64,000 nt of DNA from Pseudisothecium myosuroides (Eukaryota > Streptophyta > Bryopsida > Hypnales > Lembophyllaceae). Under the pieces are notes generated by a model. The model did no database searches. It was not told the DNA's origin and saw only the letters and a program-made list of their open reading frames with translations. How positions within the stretch are numbered: position 1 is the first letter of the stretch; every line of letters starts with the position of its first letter. Positions 34,976 through 47,816 of the stretch are shown one piece after another. The position numbers were made by a program, and so were the translations under genes. The stretch covers positions 19,679,452-19,743,451 of the forward strand of contig OX637294.1 in NCBI GenBank assembly GCA_951799445.1. Direction: 5' to 3'.

Positions 34976-35249
34976 TGTAGTGATGGAGCTTGGCTTGGAT
35001 ATACTAAACAGATTGCCAAATTGTACGTCCGTCTGATTCGCTCGTCCGATTGAAGTTTCACCTGTCCGATGTAGTCAATACATAATTGACTATTTGTGAA
35101 GGTAAAAAAATCAAGATGGACTTACCTTGTCCACGGTGTTTGATACGTGGCGGCCATGTTGGGGCATAGTTTTAAGTCAGGCGGGATGCGGGTGCAAGGC
35201 ATGGATGCAAGTCAAGGTGGGGTATGGACATAGGGGTGGAGACGTAGGG

Positions 35250-35385
35250 GTGGGGGCAAACACAATTTTTTTCTATAACTTCAATTTTGAGAATTTTGGA
35301 GAGTATAAAATACCATTGGAAAGGTCTTCAATATACCTTTCTAATGGTATATTGCACGCCTTTAAATTCTCAAAATTATAGTTGC
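35250..35385. repeat. Inverted repeat
   Basis: 'ctataacttcaattttgaga' pairs with 'tctcaaaattatag' across an inner inverted pair 'taccattggaaaggt' / 'acctttctaatggta'. The whole forms an imperfect cruciform of about 120 bp. Confidence 0.6.
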
Positions 35386-35609
35386 AAATTGAAAAACAAA
35401 TTTGTTGCTAGGATGGAACCATGAGATTTTGCCACACTCCCAAAATCATTTGTATTTTGGGAGTGTCTGGATGCGGATGTATTGACGGAGCAGGGATCTA
35501 GTCATACTTGGGTGAGAACTTACTCATGTCTGGGCAAAGACTTAGTCATGTCTAGGCAAGGAGTGAGGGTTGCTATTATGTGAGTATAGGAGTGTGAGCC
35601 CATGAGCCT

Positions 35610-35770
35610 AGAATACTATACACCTACGTTATAGGTGTATGTACTATAGGAACCGTCTATGATTATAGGGTATATATGTTACAAATATCCATATTATAGG
35701 TGTTTATGATACATATACCTTCTATAGTGTGTGGTATCTATATCATAGGTACCTATATTGTAGGTTCAAT
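35610..35770. repeat. Cluster of ATAGGTG/TATAGG motifs
   Basis: At least seven 'tatagg' or 'ataggt' words occur on alternating strands in about 150 bp, several as local palindromes such as 'tacacctacgttataggtgta'. Confidence 0.55.
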
Positions 35771-35949
35771 GCTCACTAGCTCGCATTCTTGGGCTCACAT
35801 ACTAGCACTGTTGATGTAGCATTCACGTGCTGAAATTGAATTTCTACGTCATATTTTCAAGGGGCCATGTCACTTCACACCATTTGCAAGATGACTTATA
35901 GCACTATTTTACAAAAATGACTTAATTTATGTCAAATCTAACCTTCTCA

Positions 35950-36758
35950 TAGGGTATAATGTTTTAGTGTTGAAAAAGGATGCTAAAGTTCTCCTAGCAA
36001 CACATTTGTAGGTGAAATTTGATTTCTAAATCTACTGAAATGAAAAAACTTTAAACTATAATGTGACTCAAAACCAGCATACAAACACATTGGTGAAAGA
36101 AAACATCATTAAAATGACTCATTGTATTTGCAAAATGACTTTAAAATGTCAAAATGTTCCAAAAAATCCATAGATCTAAGTTTGAACCTCCTTCTACTAA
36201 AATGCTTCTGAATCATTCATAACTTTTGGATTGATATTAAATTTTAACAACACAAACCAGATTAGTATGCACAACTTTCTCCAAAAAATTATTGAAAATG
36301 GACACTGTATGAAGAAGAAATAAGCTGCCGAAGTTCACCATAATCCAAAAATGTCCGGATCTTGAACTTTGAAATGCTCCCAAACATTCAAAACAACTTG
36401 GATTGTCATGAAAATTTTACCACAAAACTAGACGTCAAGAGGAACATAATTCAACAAATTTTATTGAAAGCAAACGTTGGATGAAGGAGATACAAGCCCC
36501 CAAAGTTACAACCATCAAAATGCAGTTTGGTGAACTCAAATTATACCCTTGATTCCCTTGAACTTTGAATGGCTTCCAAAAAATTAGTACATCATGGATT
36601 GATTTGAAAATTTTACCACACAAATTAGAAGAGAGAGCGCAAATTTTCTATTAAGTTTTATTAAACTTGGACATTGGATGCAAAAGTTACAGCACTTCAA
36701 ATTGAACTTCTAGACTATGTGAAGACACTTTTGGTCCTCTAGGCCGCTCAGGGGTTAA
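35950..36758 (+). mobile_element. Repeat family B, copy 3
   Basis: Colinear with copy 1, without the 150-bp insertion. It ends 'ggccgctcagggg' at TTAA (36755-36758). The 'gaatcattcataacttttgg' junction here gives the empty site for the copy 1 insertion. Confidence 0.65.
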
Positions 36759-38400
36759 TTCTTAAGTGCCTAAACCTTTCCAAGTGTTTTTTTTTCAAGA
36801 ATAAAGAGCATTGGCTTATAGTTATTTCCAATGAAGCAAATTGTGTTTTTTTCAAAATCTAACCGTATAAATGTTTAAAGAGCTTGCTTATTCGTGTGCA
36901 TACTAGTTTTGAATGTGAAATTGCATAGGAGTTGTGAGATTATATCAAGAAAAATATATGTATCCTATTTTTAGTATGCTATCTTTCTCCACAATGTTTG
37001 AGAAATCTGCATGTAAGAGTTTTTTGGAATTAAAGGTGATATGAACAACTAGAAATCATATTTGTACACTAAAATGCACTTACAAAAACCTTAAGTTCAA
37101 ATGAAGAGCTATCAACCTCATTACACAATCCACCTCGCAATTGTTGAGATGCAATTTTTTTTTATAAGTAGAAATCACAAATAACTTCAAATCAACACTT
37201 GCATGTTTAAATTTTCTATAGTGAAAATCATGAAAACACTTTACTCTTTCCATTGGGACCATTTTCAAAGCAAATGGATAAGTAAAATTTTTTAGAAATC
37301 TTTCAAATCAAGTGAAATTGGTAAGCTTTGCTCAAAGCCGAGAAATGAAGTAAATTGGCAAGCTCTACTCTTCCACTCGTGGTACATATATGCCTTTGAG
37401 GACCTCTCAAAAATCAAATATTTTTCCTTTTTCAAGGAAAAATGAAAGCTTCCAATAGTTAACCTTCAATGATACTTGTAAATTTTTTTTAAATAGTCAA
37501 AGGTATTTAAGTGCCTACACCAAAACAAGCCTGAAATTTTGGATCAACCATATATGGTTGGTTAGGTAGTTAGGGTTTAAGATCAAGAAACCATGGTCAT
37601 AGTCCCACAATTCAAATTGCAGTAAAATATTTATTTTTTCAAAAAAATTCAAATTTTCAATTGGAGTAGAAACTAAACTTTATAAACTTCATTTCATTAC
37701 ATGGCTTCAAATTCAATAAATATCATTTTCATGGCTAAAATTCACATCGAGTGCAAAGAGCAAAAAAGGGCCAAAATACACTATAAGGGTGATCCGGGGA
37801 TTAACCATGCATCTTCTTTTTTTGAAAAGTCAATAATACCATAATGAAAGTATATTAAATACTATTCATTAAAAATGCATTCAAGTAACTCCAAAAAATT
37901 GGATGAATTTTTTTTTCCATCCTACAACCCTAATTAAAGTCATCTAAAGGACAAAAAACGTCCTCAACAACGTTTTAGGGTTAAATAAGAACTATATTAC
38001 CTCCTAAGTGTTTTCCTATAGTCCATGCAAAGTAGCATAACGACATATTATAGAAGTTGCGCATTGTATTGGTCTTTTTGGGTGCAACTACTAAAATTGG
38101 GGCAAAAATAATTGTATTAATTTATCTATTTTTCAAAAAACATTTGAACTTATTGTCATGTCATATTTTATTGCATCTTTAATGACTAAAATCTTATATT
38201 GTTGTATATACAATAATATTGTATTTTTATACATATGATAAAATGTTCACTATAAAAGTTGTAAAATAGGACCAATAGATCATTTAGATCAACTGCCACA
38301 CTAACTAATATTTTTCAATAAAATTTGAAACCAAAAATTAAAAATTCCTTCTATAATTGATTATATGGAATGAATATTTGTAGTTCTAATTTTTTTTTCT
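36759..38400. other. AT-rich intergenic stretch, no gene
   Basis: Homopolymer-rich sequence with no convincing coding region. A 'tttagggTTAA' end at about 37974-37984 suggests another degraded TTAA element, but I could not find its partner. Confidence 0.4.
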
Positions 38401-39333
38401 TTAACCCCTAAAGTCCCAAGGCCATTTTTCTGTCAAAAACCACTAAAAACTGCCACTTTTGCTGCATTCACCCAAGAAAAGAGAAAAAGAATATTTTTTT
38501 AGAATCTAATCATAGGATCTTGTACTTCACTTGTTTTAGATCATGTGTTAAAAATTTCATGAAGTTTGACCATACAAATTGGAAGATATTAGCATTCAAA
38601 GTTAAAAAAAGAAGTTTTTTTGAATGTTGGCCTGCAATTTCAAATAACTTTGATAGCCATTTGCGGAAATTTTTTACACTATACACTTTGAATTAAAAAA
38701 AAATTGTCTTGAAGAATTGAATTGAAAGTCTAGGAAAAAAATTTCAAAAATAATACCCTTGCTTTTCATTCTTTAAAAAATTGTTAAGTAGAAGTAAGTC
38801 CAAGATTGAAGAAAAAACTAAATTGTTAATAGCTCTAAAATGAAATTGAAACACAATAATTCCAATAGTGAGATTGTTCTAGCAAGCAAATTTAACCCTG
38901 TCTAACATTTTCTTTTGAAAAATTGTGAAAATTGCATTCAAAAATGAATCCTATAAGTTATTTTTTCAAGAAGATGCTTAGATTGCCCAAAAAACAAGAT
39001 TGTTCTTAAATTTTTCATTACTAGTCCAAATAGAATGAATCAAAGCTTCATATGCTGACAAAAATATAATATTTTAGGAAAAAGAAATTTTAAAAATTAT
39101 TTTGACTTTTTGCGATTTTTTTTGTGCTGTCTACTGGGTTCAGTTTTTGACTTTTTGTGGTATAACTTTTGCTCACGGGCACTGATTGAAATAAAAATTA
39201 TAAATTCATGAAGCTAATCAATTTTTCTATCTTATGAAAAAGTTTTAAAAAGTTTTACCAAAAATTGAGGTCATAGGAACCCACCCAAAATCCATTTTGT
39301 CCCCCAAGGGGACAATGGAACTTTAGGGGGTAA
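38401..39333 (+). mobile_element. piggyBac-like TTAA element PB2, 925 bp
   Basis: TTAA at 38401-38404 and a mutated GTAA at 39330-39333 flank ends CCCCTAAAGTCCC and CTTTAGGGG. The body matches PB1 in the same orientation ('attttgtcccccaaggggaca' near the right end). Confidence 0.75.
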
Positions 39334-39906
39334 GCTTGAAATGATAGTTTTTCAAGATTTTTATTTTATTTATTTATTTAAGTCATTTTTTGAAATGAAA
39401 AAGGTACATTTCTAGGTGAAAAGCACTTGTGGCCCTTGAACTATAGAATATTTGCAAATGAAAAAATTCAAAATTCCATGACGTCCAAATGTAAAAAAAC
39501 TTATACACGAATCTACAAACATTCAGACCAATGGGAAAAAAAAAAGTTCTTTGTATTTGAAACATGTTTGTATTTATTAGTTGTTTGAAATTTGAATGTT
39601 TGGTCTTTTAAAGTTAAAATGAATTCAAGTAGCAACAAGTTATACTTCATGAATTACTTTGCATACTAAAAATCATTGTATAATTTTTTCAAAGTTCTAC
39701 TTTATGAACCACATGGTATACAAAATTTCTTAATATAAACTTAGGTATGTTGTATATGAAGATCAATTCACGCAAGATGTCTAACCTTGAGAGGGATAAA
39801 ATAAACCTCAATTTGATGAAAGATTGAGAGTGCACGAAGATATATTGAGGTTATTTTGACACTTCATCTTAGTGGGCCCTATCGAGGTTAAAATGTCTTT
39901 AATGGT

Positions 39907-40483
39907 TTAACCCTGGAGCGTCTGGATTCATCTCCAAAATTGACGATTTGAGAAAAAACATTATAAACTACAATTTGGAAGAATATTTTGGAATTGGTAT
40001 ACAAACAAAAGCTGTAGATTTTGATTTTTAAATTCTATCCGTACGGTTAGATCTACTAATGCTATCACCAATCTTTTTCTATAAATTTTGAAAAGAAAAT
40101 TTCAGAATTCCTTCTAAATTCAATTAAAAGTAAAATATTATCATTTTTTGAGTAAAACTTGTTGGAATGGATTTGAAATAAGGTTCTCTTCATATGGTGA
40201 TTTTTTGAAATTTTTGTGACCTTTACATCTTTGACCTCATTTTTGCACATCTAGTTTTGAACTGAAGTCAATGCAAATTGACCACTTGACATACTTCCAC
40301 ATTTGTAATTTTAGAAATGTATATGTTCTAGTAACACCCAATCCAACCGATGGATAGGACAACAACTTGATAAAGTATCACCAAAAATTAGGATGACTTT
40401 CATCCAAGCAGGAATGAGACAGAAACAAGGATCTGAATCTGTTCATCGTCCAGAAAATGAACGTCGGAGCGCTCCAGGGTTAA
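39907..40483. mobile_element. TTAA-flanked element with distinct TIR, 569 bp
   Basis: TTAA at 39907-39910 and 40480-40483 flank ends CCCTGGAGCG and CGCTCCAGGG (perfect 10 bp). The interior is unrelated to the PB family, so this is a second TTAA family that also starts with CCC. Confidence 0.75.
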
Positions 40484-40559
40484 ATGTGCTCCAAAGGATA
40501 AGTGACAATCTTATAGGACAATGCATTATGGGAACAAGCACCCACAACTTGGGCCACTA

Positions 40560-40872
40560 CAATAGAACATCTATAAAGTGAACTTCTTGTAAGCCAATAA
40601 CCTCTCTAAAGTGATATTATTCCTTTCGTCCCAGCTTGAACGCATTGAAGATGTACAAAATAAATAAAAAAAGAAAAGCAACTTTCATTGAATGTGGAAT
40701 CTAGATGTCACTCTAGTGAATGTGACTTCAATCTATCAGCACCATGAAATTGCAACCCACTAAAAAAATCTTCAAACATCATTAATGTTGTAGCCCCTCT
40801 TTAAAGCAATAACCTCTCTAATGTAACATTCTCCTCCAATCCTGGAGCTATTACCTTATGGAAGTTCTACTG
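40560..40872. mobile_element. pogo-like MITE, related family (313 bp)
   Basis: Ends CAATAGAACATCTATAA and, on the other strand, CAGTAGAACTTCCATAA, with TA at 40558-40559 and 40873-40874. Internal 'aataacctctctaaagtgat' and 'aataacctctctaatgtaac' repeat the pogo-type subterminal motif. Confidence 0.75.
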
Positions 40873-41505
40873 TAGTCTACTACCTTTTGTTACAGGTGTT
40901 TTGTCCTTGTGAACCCTCTCACCCTACTAGCTTACCCTGTTGCATTGTGCCACAGTAATAGACGTTATCACTCTAATCAGACCACAAAACTAACAGCCAA
41001 AACAGCTCCTTCTCAAACCTACATCACAACCCCAGGATCACAACAAGCATTAATTTGCGAAAAAACTTACACCTGATCTATAACCAATCAGTATGCACTT
41101 ATCTCTAATCGATCAGACCTTGTGAGAATAATGTGACGAGTTCAACGAGAAAACATTGGCGTTGGTATAAGGAAGCAATTGGTACCAATTCAACTCCTGC
41201 ATTGTTGAATTCTCTTTCGGTGGAATTCAACCAGAGTTGCGTACTTAACTGAGCTGAGTGAAGTGCAAGTTGCAAGAGCGGTTGCACAACTACCATCAAG
41301 CAACAGAAAAATGTCGTTTTCCACAACCCTTCCAATCATTGTCTTTGCAGCTTGCTCAGCTTGCTCATCCCCAAGTCGAACCCAACCCATATTTTATCCT
41401 ACGGTTATCCCCAGTTGCATGCACATGACGCATCATGCATCAATCCCCAAGCTAAGCAGCGTAGCAAGCAACAACTATAACAGAAGTACTTCTGGGTCCC
41501 ATTGA

Positions 41506-41827
41506 TCAATCTTCGAAGCGGAACTGTTGTACAATCCCGAGTGCCAATGCAGAACGATCTTTATCATCAATGTCAGGAAGGGAGAGCCATACCACGTGAG
41601 GCTTTGCTGCACTCCCAATCGAAGTTAAGTTCCGTCAACAAGCCTCCAATTTCCCCCACTCATGGCTGACTGAGACTGATTCAATTCAAGGGTCAGATTT
41701 GAGAGGTAAGTTAGTTAGTGCACATTGAGCTTCAGATGCACAACTGTATGCGATAAAAAGAGACCATAACAGTCTTGAAAGGAGCTACACACACCTTGCA
41801 CTCAACCTCGAAGAAATCAGGGTATAC
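41506..41827 (-). CDS. Candidate terminal exons of an unidentified gene (partial)
   Basis: Two exon-like blocks. 41827-41795 follows an AG acceptor, reads VYPDFFEVECK and meets GTGTGT. A second block, about 41611-41506, reads AKPHVVWLSLPDIDDKDRSA, then LALGIVQQFRFED, and a TGA stop. Composition and stop placement look like a true C-terminus, but several donor and acceptor choices would join them. Between here and 43.2 kb a further possible chain (about 42724-42661, 42432-42383, 42349-42292) ends KLTSSQS. I do not recognise the protein. Confidence 0.35.
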
Positions 41828-43195
41828 CTGTTTATTCCCACTACTTAGGGTCCCAAAAAATGACTTTGACACAGTTGAATGTTTGACTAGTGTGTTGCAA
41901 TCAGTAATAGTGTGGCAAGTTTGTCAGATGTTCTTAAATGTTAGTTTAAAAAACTTTCTGAAAAGGTTTGAATGTATAGAAGATACTTCAATCTCTGACA
42001 TCTTTCGTTAGTTCATATCCTCTTACATCGAGAATGAAAACGCCAACTACCTTCCTTGTCTGGTTCACTTGCCTGCCCAGACCGCCAGACCGCTTGCTGC
42101 TGGCTTCTTGTTCTCCTTTTTCTTGCACTAAAGGTTCCTTTACTTGTGTCAAAACATAAACTAAAACAAACGCCTACCACCAGAAGCAAGAGCAGTTACC
42201 TACAACCAGAATGCATCTAGAGTGAAAAACTTGGGTGGCTAACTCTGATCCAGAATCTTTGGGGAGATGGAGATCGGTGGAAAATGTTTTCTCAGCTCTG
42301 AGACGATGTCAGTTTCGTTTTCAGTTGCCGAATAGTGCTTCCGAAAAGCCTGCACAAGCACCCAAATCTTTTGCCTTACAAGCAAGCAGCCACCGCTACG
42401 AACGTAGGCCTGGTCGGAGCCTTGTCTTTAATCATATGGAAAAAGTAGTGATAAGATGCTCTCAGTGAATAATCAGCCGGCACTTGTGTTGAGGTTTTGG
42501 ATTATTACAAATGCATGGATTAGATCGATGGATTAGAACGAGCAACCTGATTGTGTGTCGACGAATGGCAAGGGCTCTGGCATGTGAAGCCACTGTAGTT
42601 GCAGCGACAGACGTCAGGGTTGGATTGCAGATACATTTGGCAGGGACTGAGCTGGTCAACCGTTGGAGCTGTCGAACTCACTACGGGGGGCAAGACTTTG
42701 CTCTGAGAAAAGGAGGAAACCAGTCTGCACAATGCCAGTTCGAGTATTTTGAGAAAAGATTCTAGGACCCAAAAATCATGCAGTCCCGAATTTGAAATTT
42801 GATAACAGAGTCCTCGTGAGTGAAAATATTAGACAACAGAGACTTTGTGGGTGAAATCTTGAACTGGGACACCCCCTACGAATGTCTCGGGAAGAATTTA
42901 CTGCACCCAATCACGACTCTATCCAGTCAATAAAACATAATTTGATGATACGGATCAACATCATTTGGACATGATTAGCGTCTTGAACAGACTTATGAAC
43001 ATTTGTGAGATTCATGTGCACTCTGAAATAGGGCTTAGGATTTCCATCACTCACAGATGCAATTTAGAACGGACAACGATGAGGTTGGGAGTTCCGTTGA
43101 AATAACTGAGTTATAGCTCTCACATAACTCCAATGCCACTGCAACTGTGATTGCTGGCATCCCCCTCACCGATGGGTTCTTGAGGCTGCTTTAAG

Positions 43196-45413
43196 TCAAA
43201 GCTGCTGTAGCATCAGCCGGCTCCTGTCAATTACGGAGTAGTTCTCACGTTCATAGAAGGGAAGGGTTAGCAAAGCAGGGCTAGCAATTAGGGTTATACG
43301 GAAGATGTACTGTGCAGTAGATGCAAAGATTGTAACCTACAGAATTTTGAGCTCGCAGAATTCTTGAAACCCTAATTAAGAAAATGAATACAGAGTGTTC
43401 ATAACATCCTTAAGTTGTTCTACTAATGAGCACACCCATCATATTGTTCATGTAACATTCATATTTATATTCATCTTTGTGTTTTACAAAGGAAACACGG
43501 ATCTTTTTCAAAAACAGAGATAGTATATTAGAAGAAGAAAAATCGATATGATTTTGATCCAATCAACATGGCTGAGAGTGGTGAGCAAGGGCATGCTACT
43601 TTTGCTTGTTCACAAGTGTCAATCCAAAAGCTCCTATCAAGGGGCTCTTAAGTGATTGATATCAGGTTACGGGCTTCTTTCTGTGAAATTCTTGAACTCA
43701 AGATGTAAGGAATGTATGTCAGAGAAAGAAAATATCAGAGGATCGGAGCATCTTGGATACCTCGAATATTCCTTGAATTAGCAGATGGGCTCAAGGCATT
43801 AGGGGCTCCTTTCAACAATGTTATGGTTTAAGTTATGTTATCCTCCAACGTAAAAATTGGCGGAAAATTATCCAAATCTAGCAGCCAGCAGCATTATAAC
43901 ATGATAGCTGCTGGCATTGTACCACGACCTTGATACGACTTGACATGTTTGTCAAAAAAACGCACAACCGCCAGATTCAAATTCTGCAGTACCTGCATGC
44001 TGAGGCAGATGCCCAGACCGATAATGATGGGAATCGAATCATTTCCAGAGGAACCATCTTCTCAGAGTAACGAAAGTTTCTTCTCCTTAGAAAATCCAAA
44101 CTATTCGTCTTTTTCCATCTGCAAGACATTCTCTCCCCAACCGTTGATGACTCAAACCCTGAACAGAGAGAAGTGAATCAGGGGGTCAGTGTGCAAGACT
44201 TGGATTCTTCAAGAGGAGGCGATTCTCAAACTAGAATTCAAAAACTCAATTTCAGGGCAAATATTTCTGACGAGAATTTGGGGCTCAAATTGGAAAGAAG
44301 GAAGAGAATTTTGCATTAGTTTTGAATTTTAAGTCTGGAACCTTCAAATCCTGAATGCGTCCAGGGCAGAACTCATGCTTTTGAGCTTCGAGTATTGTAG
44401 ATTGCAATACACATTTCACACTACAGTACATTCCTTAAGTGAAACAAGATTTTCATTAAAGTTATGTAATTTCAAGAGCAACATCAAATAGTATATCTTA
44501 CCCATAATTGACAAGCAGGTCTCCGTATGACCACAATGTTCATAGTGATCATACAGAGGCTTCTCAAAGAATGCAACACTCAAGTTCTTCAAATCTCAAA
44601 TCGGACTCTATGTATAATTCAGATATGTTGCGCACATATCCACAAGCAGCTCATCGTCTTCGATCTAGATTGTGCTAGAGCTATTACAGAATTCCACACA
44701 ACAGCATCATAGGATTTCTCTCCATCACTACTGTACAATATTACTCCTTCAGACTATTTCCTCTACTCAGTGTACGTATTAGAGCTAGCTCTGATGTGTG
44801 TGGATGAAATTAAGATGAACTCCGATTGGCTTTCTTTCTGTGTGATTGTTTCGGATTCGAATCGCTGCCGAAATTGAGTTTTTTTGATACCTGCATAGAC
44901 GTATTCTGCACTGTTTTTGACAAGTTTCTTTTGATTTCTGCAGAAACTCTACTGCAGTATGATTTTTAAAACTTTCTTCCAAGTTTCTGATGTCGTAATG
45001 TCTCCCTCCTACTTCAAGTCCTATTCTCTCCTGTTCTCCTGTTGCGATTTGTTAGATTCTTTAAGTTTTCATCATAGCTTCTACGGTGTAGTCGCTTTGT
45101 TCGTAATCCCTCATCTTGTCCTATTGCAATTTGTTACTTTTCGTCATAGTTTCGGATATTACAGTCGCTTTCTTCTCTCCTCGATTCGTATTCTCTCATT
45201 TCCTGTCTTACAAATTAAAAGCAGTACATACATCTTCTCTTTTCCTTCGTCTACAAACTGCCGAGCGCAAATTTTAGCAGCGTAAGAGGACATCGTGCCA
45301 TTGAAAGTAAGCTTACCTCTGTTTTTGCTGAAATCTTGGGTTTGTCAAAGTGCCATATATATTCGTTTCCTTAGCCATGTCTGCGATCTCAGAAGAGGAC
45401 GAGTCCGTGCAAT
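43196..45413 (-). CDS. Unidentified multi-exon gene, partial model, possible membrane protein
   Basis: Exon-like blocks on the minus strand: 45413-45317 (CTDSSSSEIADMAKETNIYG, strong donor AG|gtaagc); 44594-44502 (VAFFEKPLYDHYEHCGHTET, donor G|gtaaga); 44060-43993 (DGSSGNDSIPIIIGLGICLS, donor CAG|gtactg); 43309-43196 (YIFRITLIASPALLTLPFYE, stop TGA). The last three join in consistent phase and give a hydrophobic segment. The first exon's link to the rest is missing, and an upstream ATG at 46424 (MAGKLTPVVVG) may be the real start. Another coding-like frame, IEDDELLVDMCATYL, lies near 44640. The family is unknown and the model is incomplete. Confidence 0.35.
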
Positions 45414-46424
45414 CTGTGCAATGCTCAATAACCAATCAGAAACCTTGTCGAAATCAAAACCCAATTGCCACAGAAGTAAGATGAGATTGCTATAGAAAGT
45501 TTTTTCATACCACAAACTGCAAGGCGCTAAAAAGAAAAGAACAGGTTCTGCAATTCAAAGTATCACAAGCACCGTGTTTTGTTGAACCTCCAGAAGCAGT
45601 GATGGTTTCAAGATTAAGAACTTGCCAAAATCCGTTTCATAAGCCTTCTATTTTGATCTAAGAAGATTAGCTAGGGTTATAATTCCTTGCTCTCCCAGAA
45701 ACCTTACACATAATTACATTGCTTGGCCCATGCTGCAGGACTCTTGTTGACATCCATGCACATTACCTGTAGAGTTCCCTTCCACATTGAGTTGATCTCT
45801 GCAACCTTGCTTGCAAGTGCTCACTAAACAATCTCATCGTTCGAAACTACAATTGCAGCTCAATTCACGTTCCGCAGTTCCTTACATGCATTCCAAGAAT
45901 GATGCCAACCTTCTGCACGAATTGTCACATTTTACGTGTATGCAGAAAGTCAATCCCTGTCGATGTTGGTTCGTAGCAAGTTCCCACTATACCTCAACGA
46001 CAACGATGCCGAACATGATGAGAGAAAACCACAGCTGATGGATCACTTTGATTTCATACAAGGCAACAACCCAACTGTACGAGCGAAATCTCTTGCAACA
46101 GTAGCCATCTTCAACATCAAAATCATGTGAAATTGTAACGTTCTTGATCTTCACAGATTAGGGTTCATTTGCCATTCCCCAATCTCGTCAAGAAACCTAC
46201 GGTATTTTCAGTTCTATCAAATGAAAACCTAATCCGACGAATCTGTGCACAAAACTCTGGATATAAATGCATAAATACTTCCTACTCCCGATATCTGCAA
46301 GCGATTGACATGGCGAAGAAGTAAGAGCTTCACCAAGCAATTTCGATTTGAGAGTGGAATTTGGCAGAGTGGCCGTAGCTCCAAAGAAAACCCACCACAA
46401 CTGGAGTAAGTTTACCAGCCATGG

Positions 46425-47816
46425 CGAGGGAGTTCTTTCGATTTATGGGGTTAGGGTTTAGGAAACGATGAAATTAGTTAGGTTTGTCCGGCTTGTGGAA
46501 TGAGTGCAGTGGAATGAGTGGTAAAGCACCAAATTGATGGGATACATAACGAAACCCCCGATGAAGATGGCGCACGGCAAGCACGCACATAACACCAAAA
46601 AAACAATGCATTCATTAATTTCAACTACTGTAGTTACGAAACAATTGCAAGCAAAAGCTCCTGGGGTGGCATGTGGACAGGAAGAAGATATCCTCCGAAG
46701 CTGATGATTAGAGTGGTGCCGACACGCACGAAAGCTCCAAAACTCAGGCTAGGGTTTAGCCACCCAAAGAAATCTTGCAAGAGGTATCTTCTAAGGTCAG
46801 GAACCCGTCAAAACCAACATGGGACCCAGACCTGATGGACCCAGACATGACATGGGACCAAGCATTCATAGCTGGAACTCTTTTAGCAAATCTTCCTGTA
46901 TATAAAATGTGAAATTCTTTAGCCCGCAAACTGTAAAACTTCTTTCTTGCCAAGAGACGGACGAGATCGATCGATTGGCGCTGAACTGGCTGAAGAAGAT
47001 ATGAATTCCTGTGGGGTCGAGACAAAATCCAAATCATCGCCTGCATTGGCTGCTCCAAAGCCGGGTCAGCATTCATCTCTCCACGTGCTTGGCAAACGAG
47101 CGCCCCCCGCGTTACAAGCGCGCAAGGTGGCTACTGGAGACTCGCTCCGCACGCGCCAGTCGCGGCCGTGGCGCCAGTTGCCACCCGCCTGACTTGGCAC
47201 GCCAGTGAAAATCTCCAAATATCTCAACCCCAGGTCGTCGCGAACTTGGCGAGACGACAGCGAAGCTTTTTATCAGGCATTGCGCACGCTAACCCTCACT
47301 GCAGATTCGGCTTTCTGCGTCTGGGGTTTTACATTACCTTAGTGGCGTACAGGCGTCCCCACTGGCTGGCCCGCTCCTGCATCCCCTTGCTCACTTGGTA
47401 AGCTTATCTGGGCTACATCTGTCGCTTGCTCTGCGACTGCCCTACAACCTCACTCACTCACTCATCACTCAATTAAACTTCATCCAATGTGGTTCTGATA
47501 ACTGGTGCTTGTAGTAGCGATGGTGTTTCGTTGTGCACATTTAAAGTTGCAGTAAGTAAGGGTCTGGACGTGAAGGAAAGGGATTGAATCAGGAGTGTCG
47601 CAACAGTGTTGTGGCGAGCGTCTTTTCGATCGTGTGAGGGTTTGAGAGGTTTTGTTTTGAGTGTTTCTTGATTTCTTGCTTGTTTGTTTTGGGTGTGGGA
47701 TTTGGGGTAGGACTTGAAGTGTTTGACGGGTGTTGTGGAGGGTTTGTTTTCCAGGGGGAGCTTGGGGTGATGAACCAAGGCGGAGCGGCTTCCACACAGA
47801 TGACATTGGAGTTGCA
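46425..47816. promoter_or_regulatory. Possible divergent promoter region upstream of the RCC1 gene
   Basis: Contains TTAGGGTTTAGG (46451-46462) and CTAGGGTTTAG (46749-46759), which read AAACCCTA-type telo-boxes on the minus strand, and a CACGTG G-box core at 47082-47087. The minus side leads to ATG 46424, the plus side to the RCC1 gene. Start sites are not visible and no TATA box stands out. Confidence 0.4.

Noticed and set aside
43940..44176. Plus-strand 78-codon frame and a neighbouring plus-strand frame ending near 44318
   Set aside because: They overlap a minus-strand block with better splice sites and consistent phase. An in-frame stop breaks the plus-strand reading.
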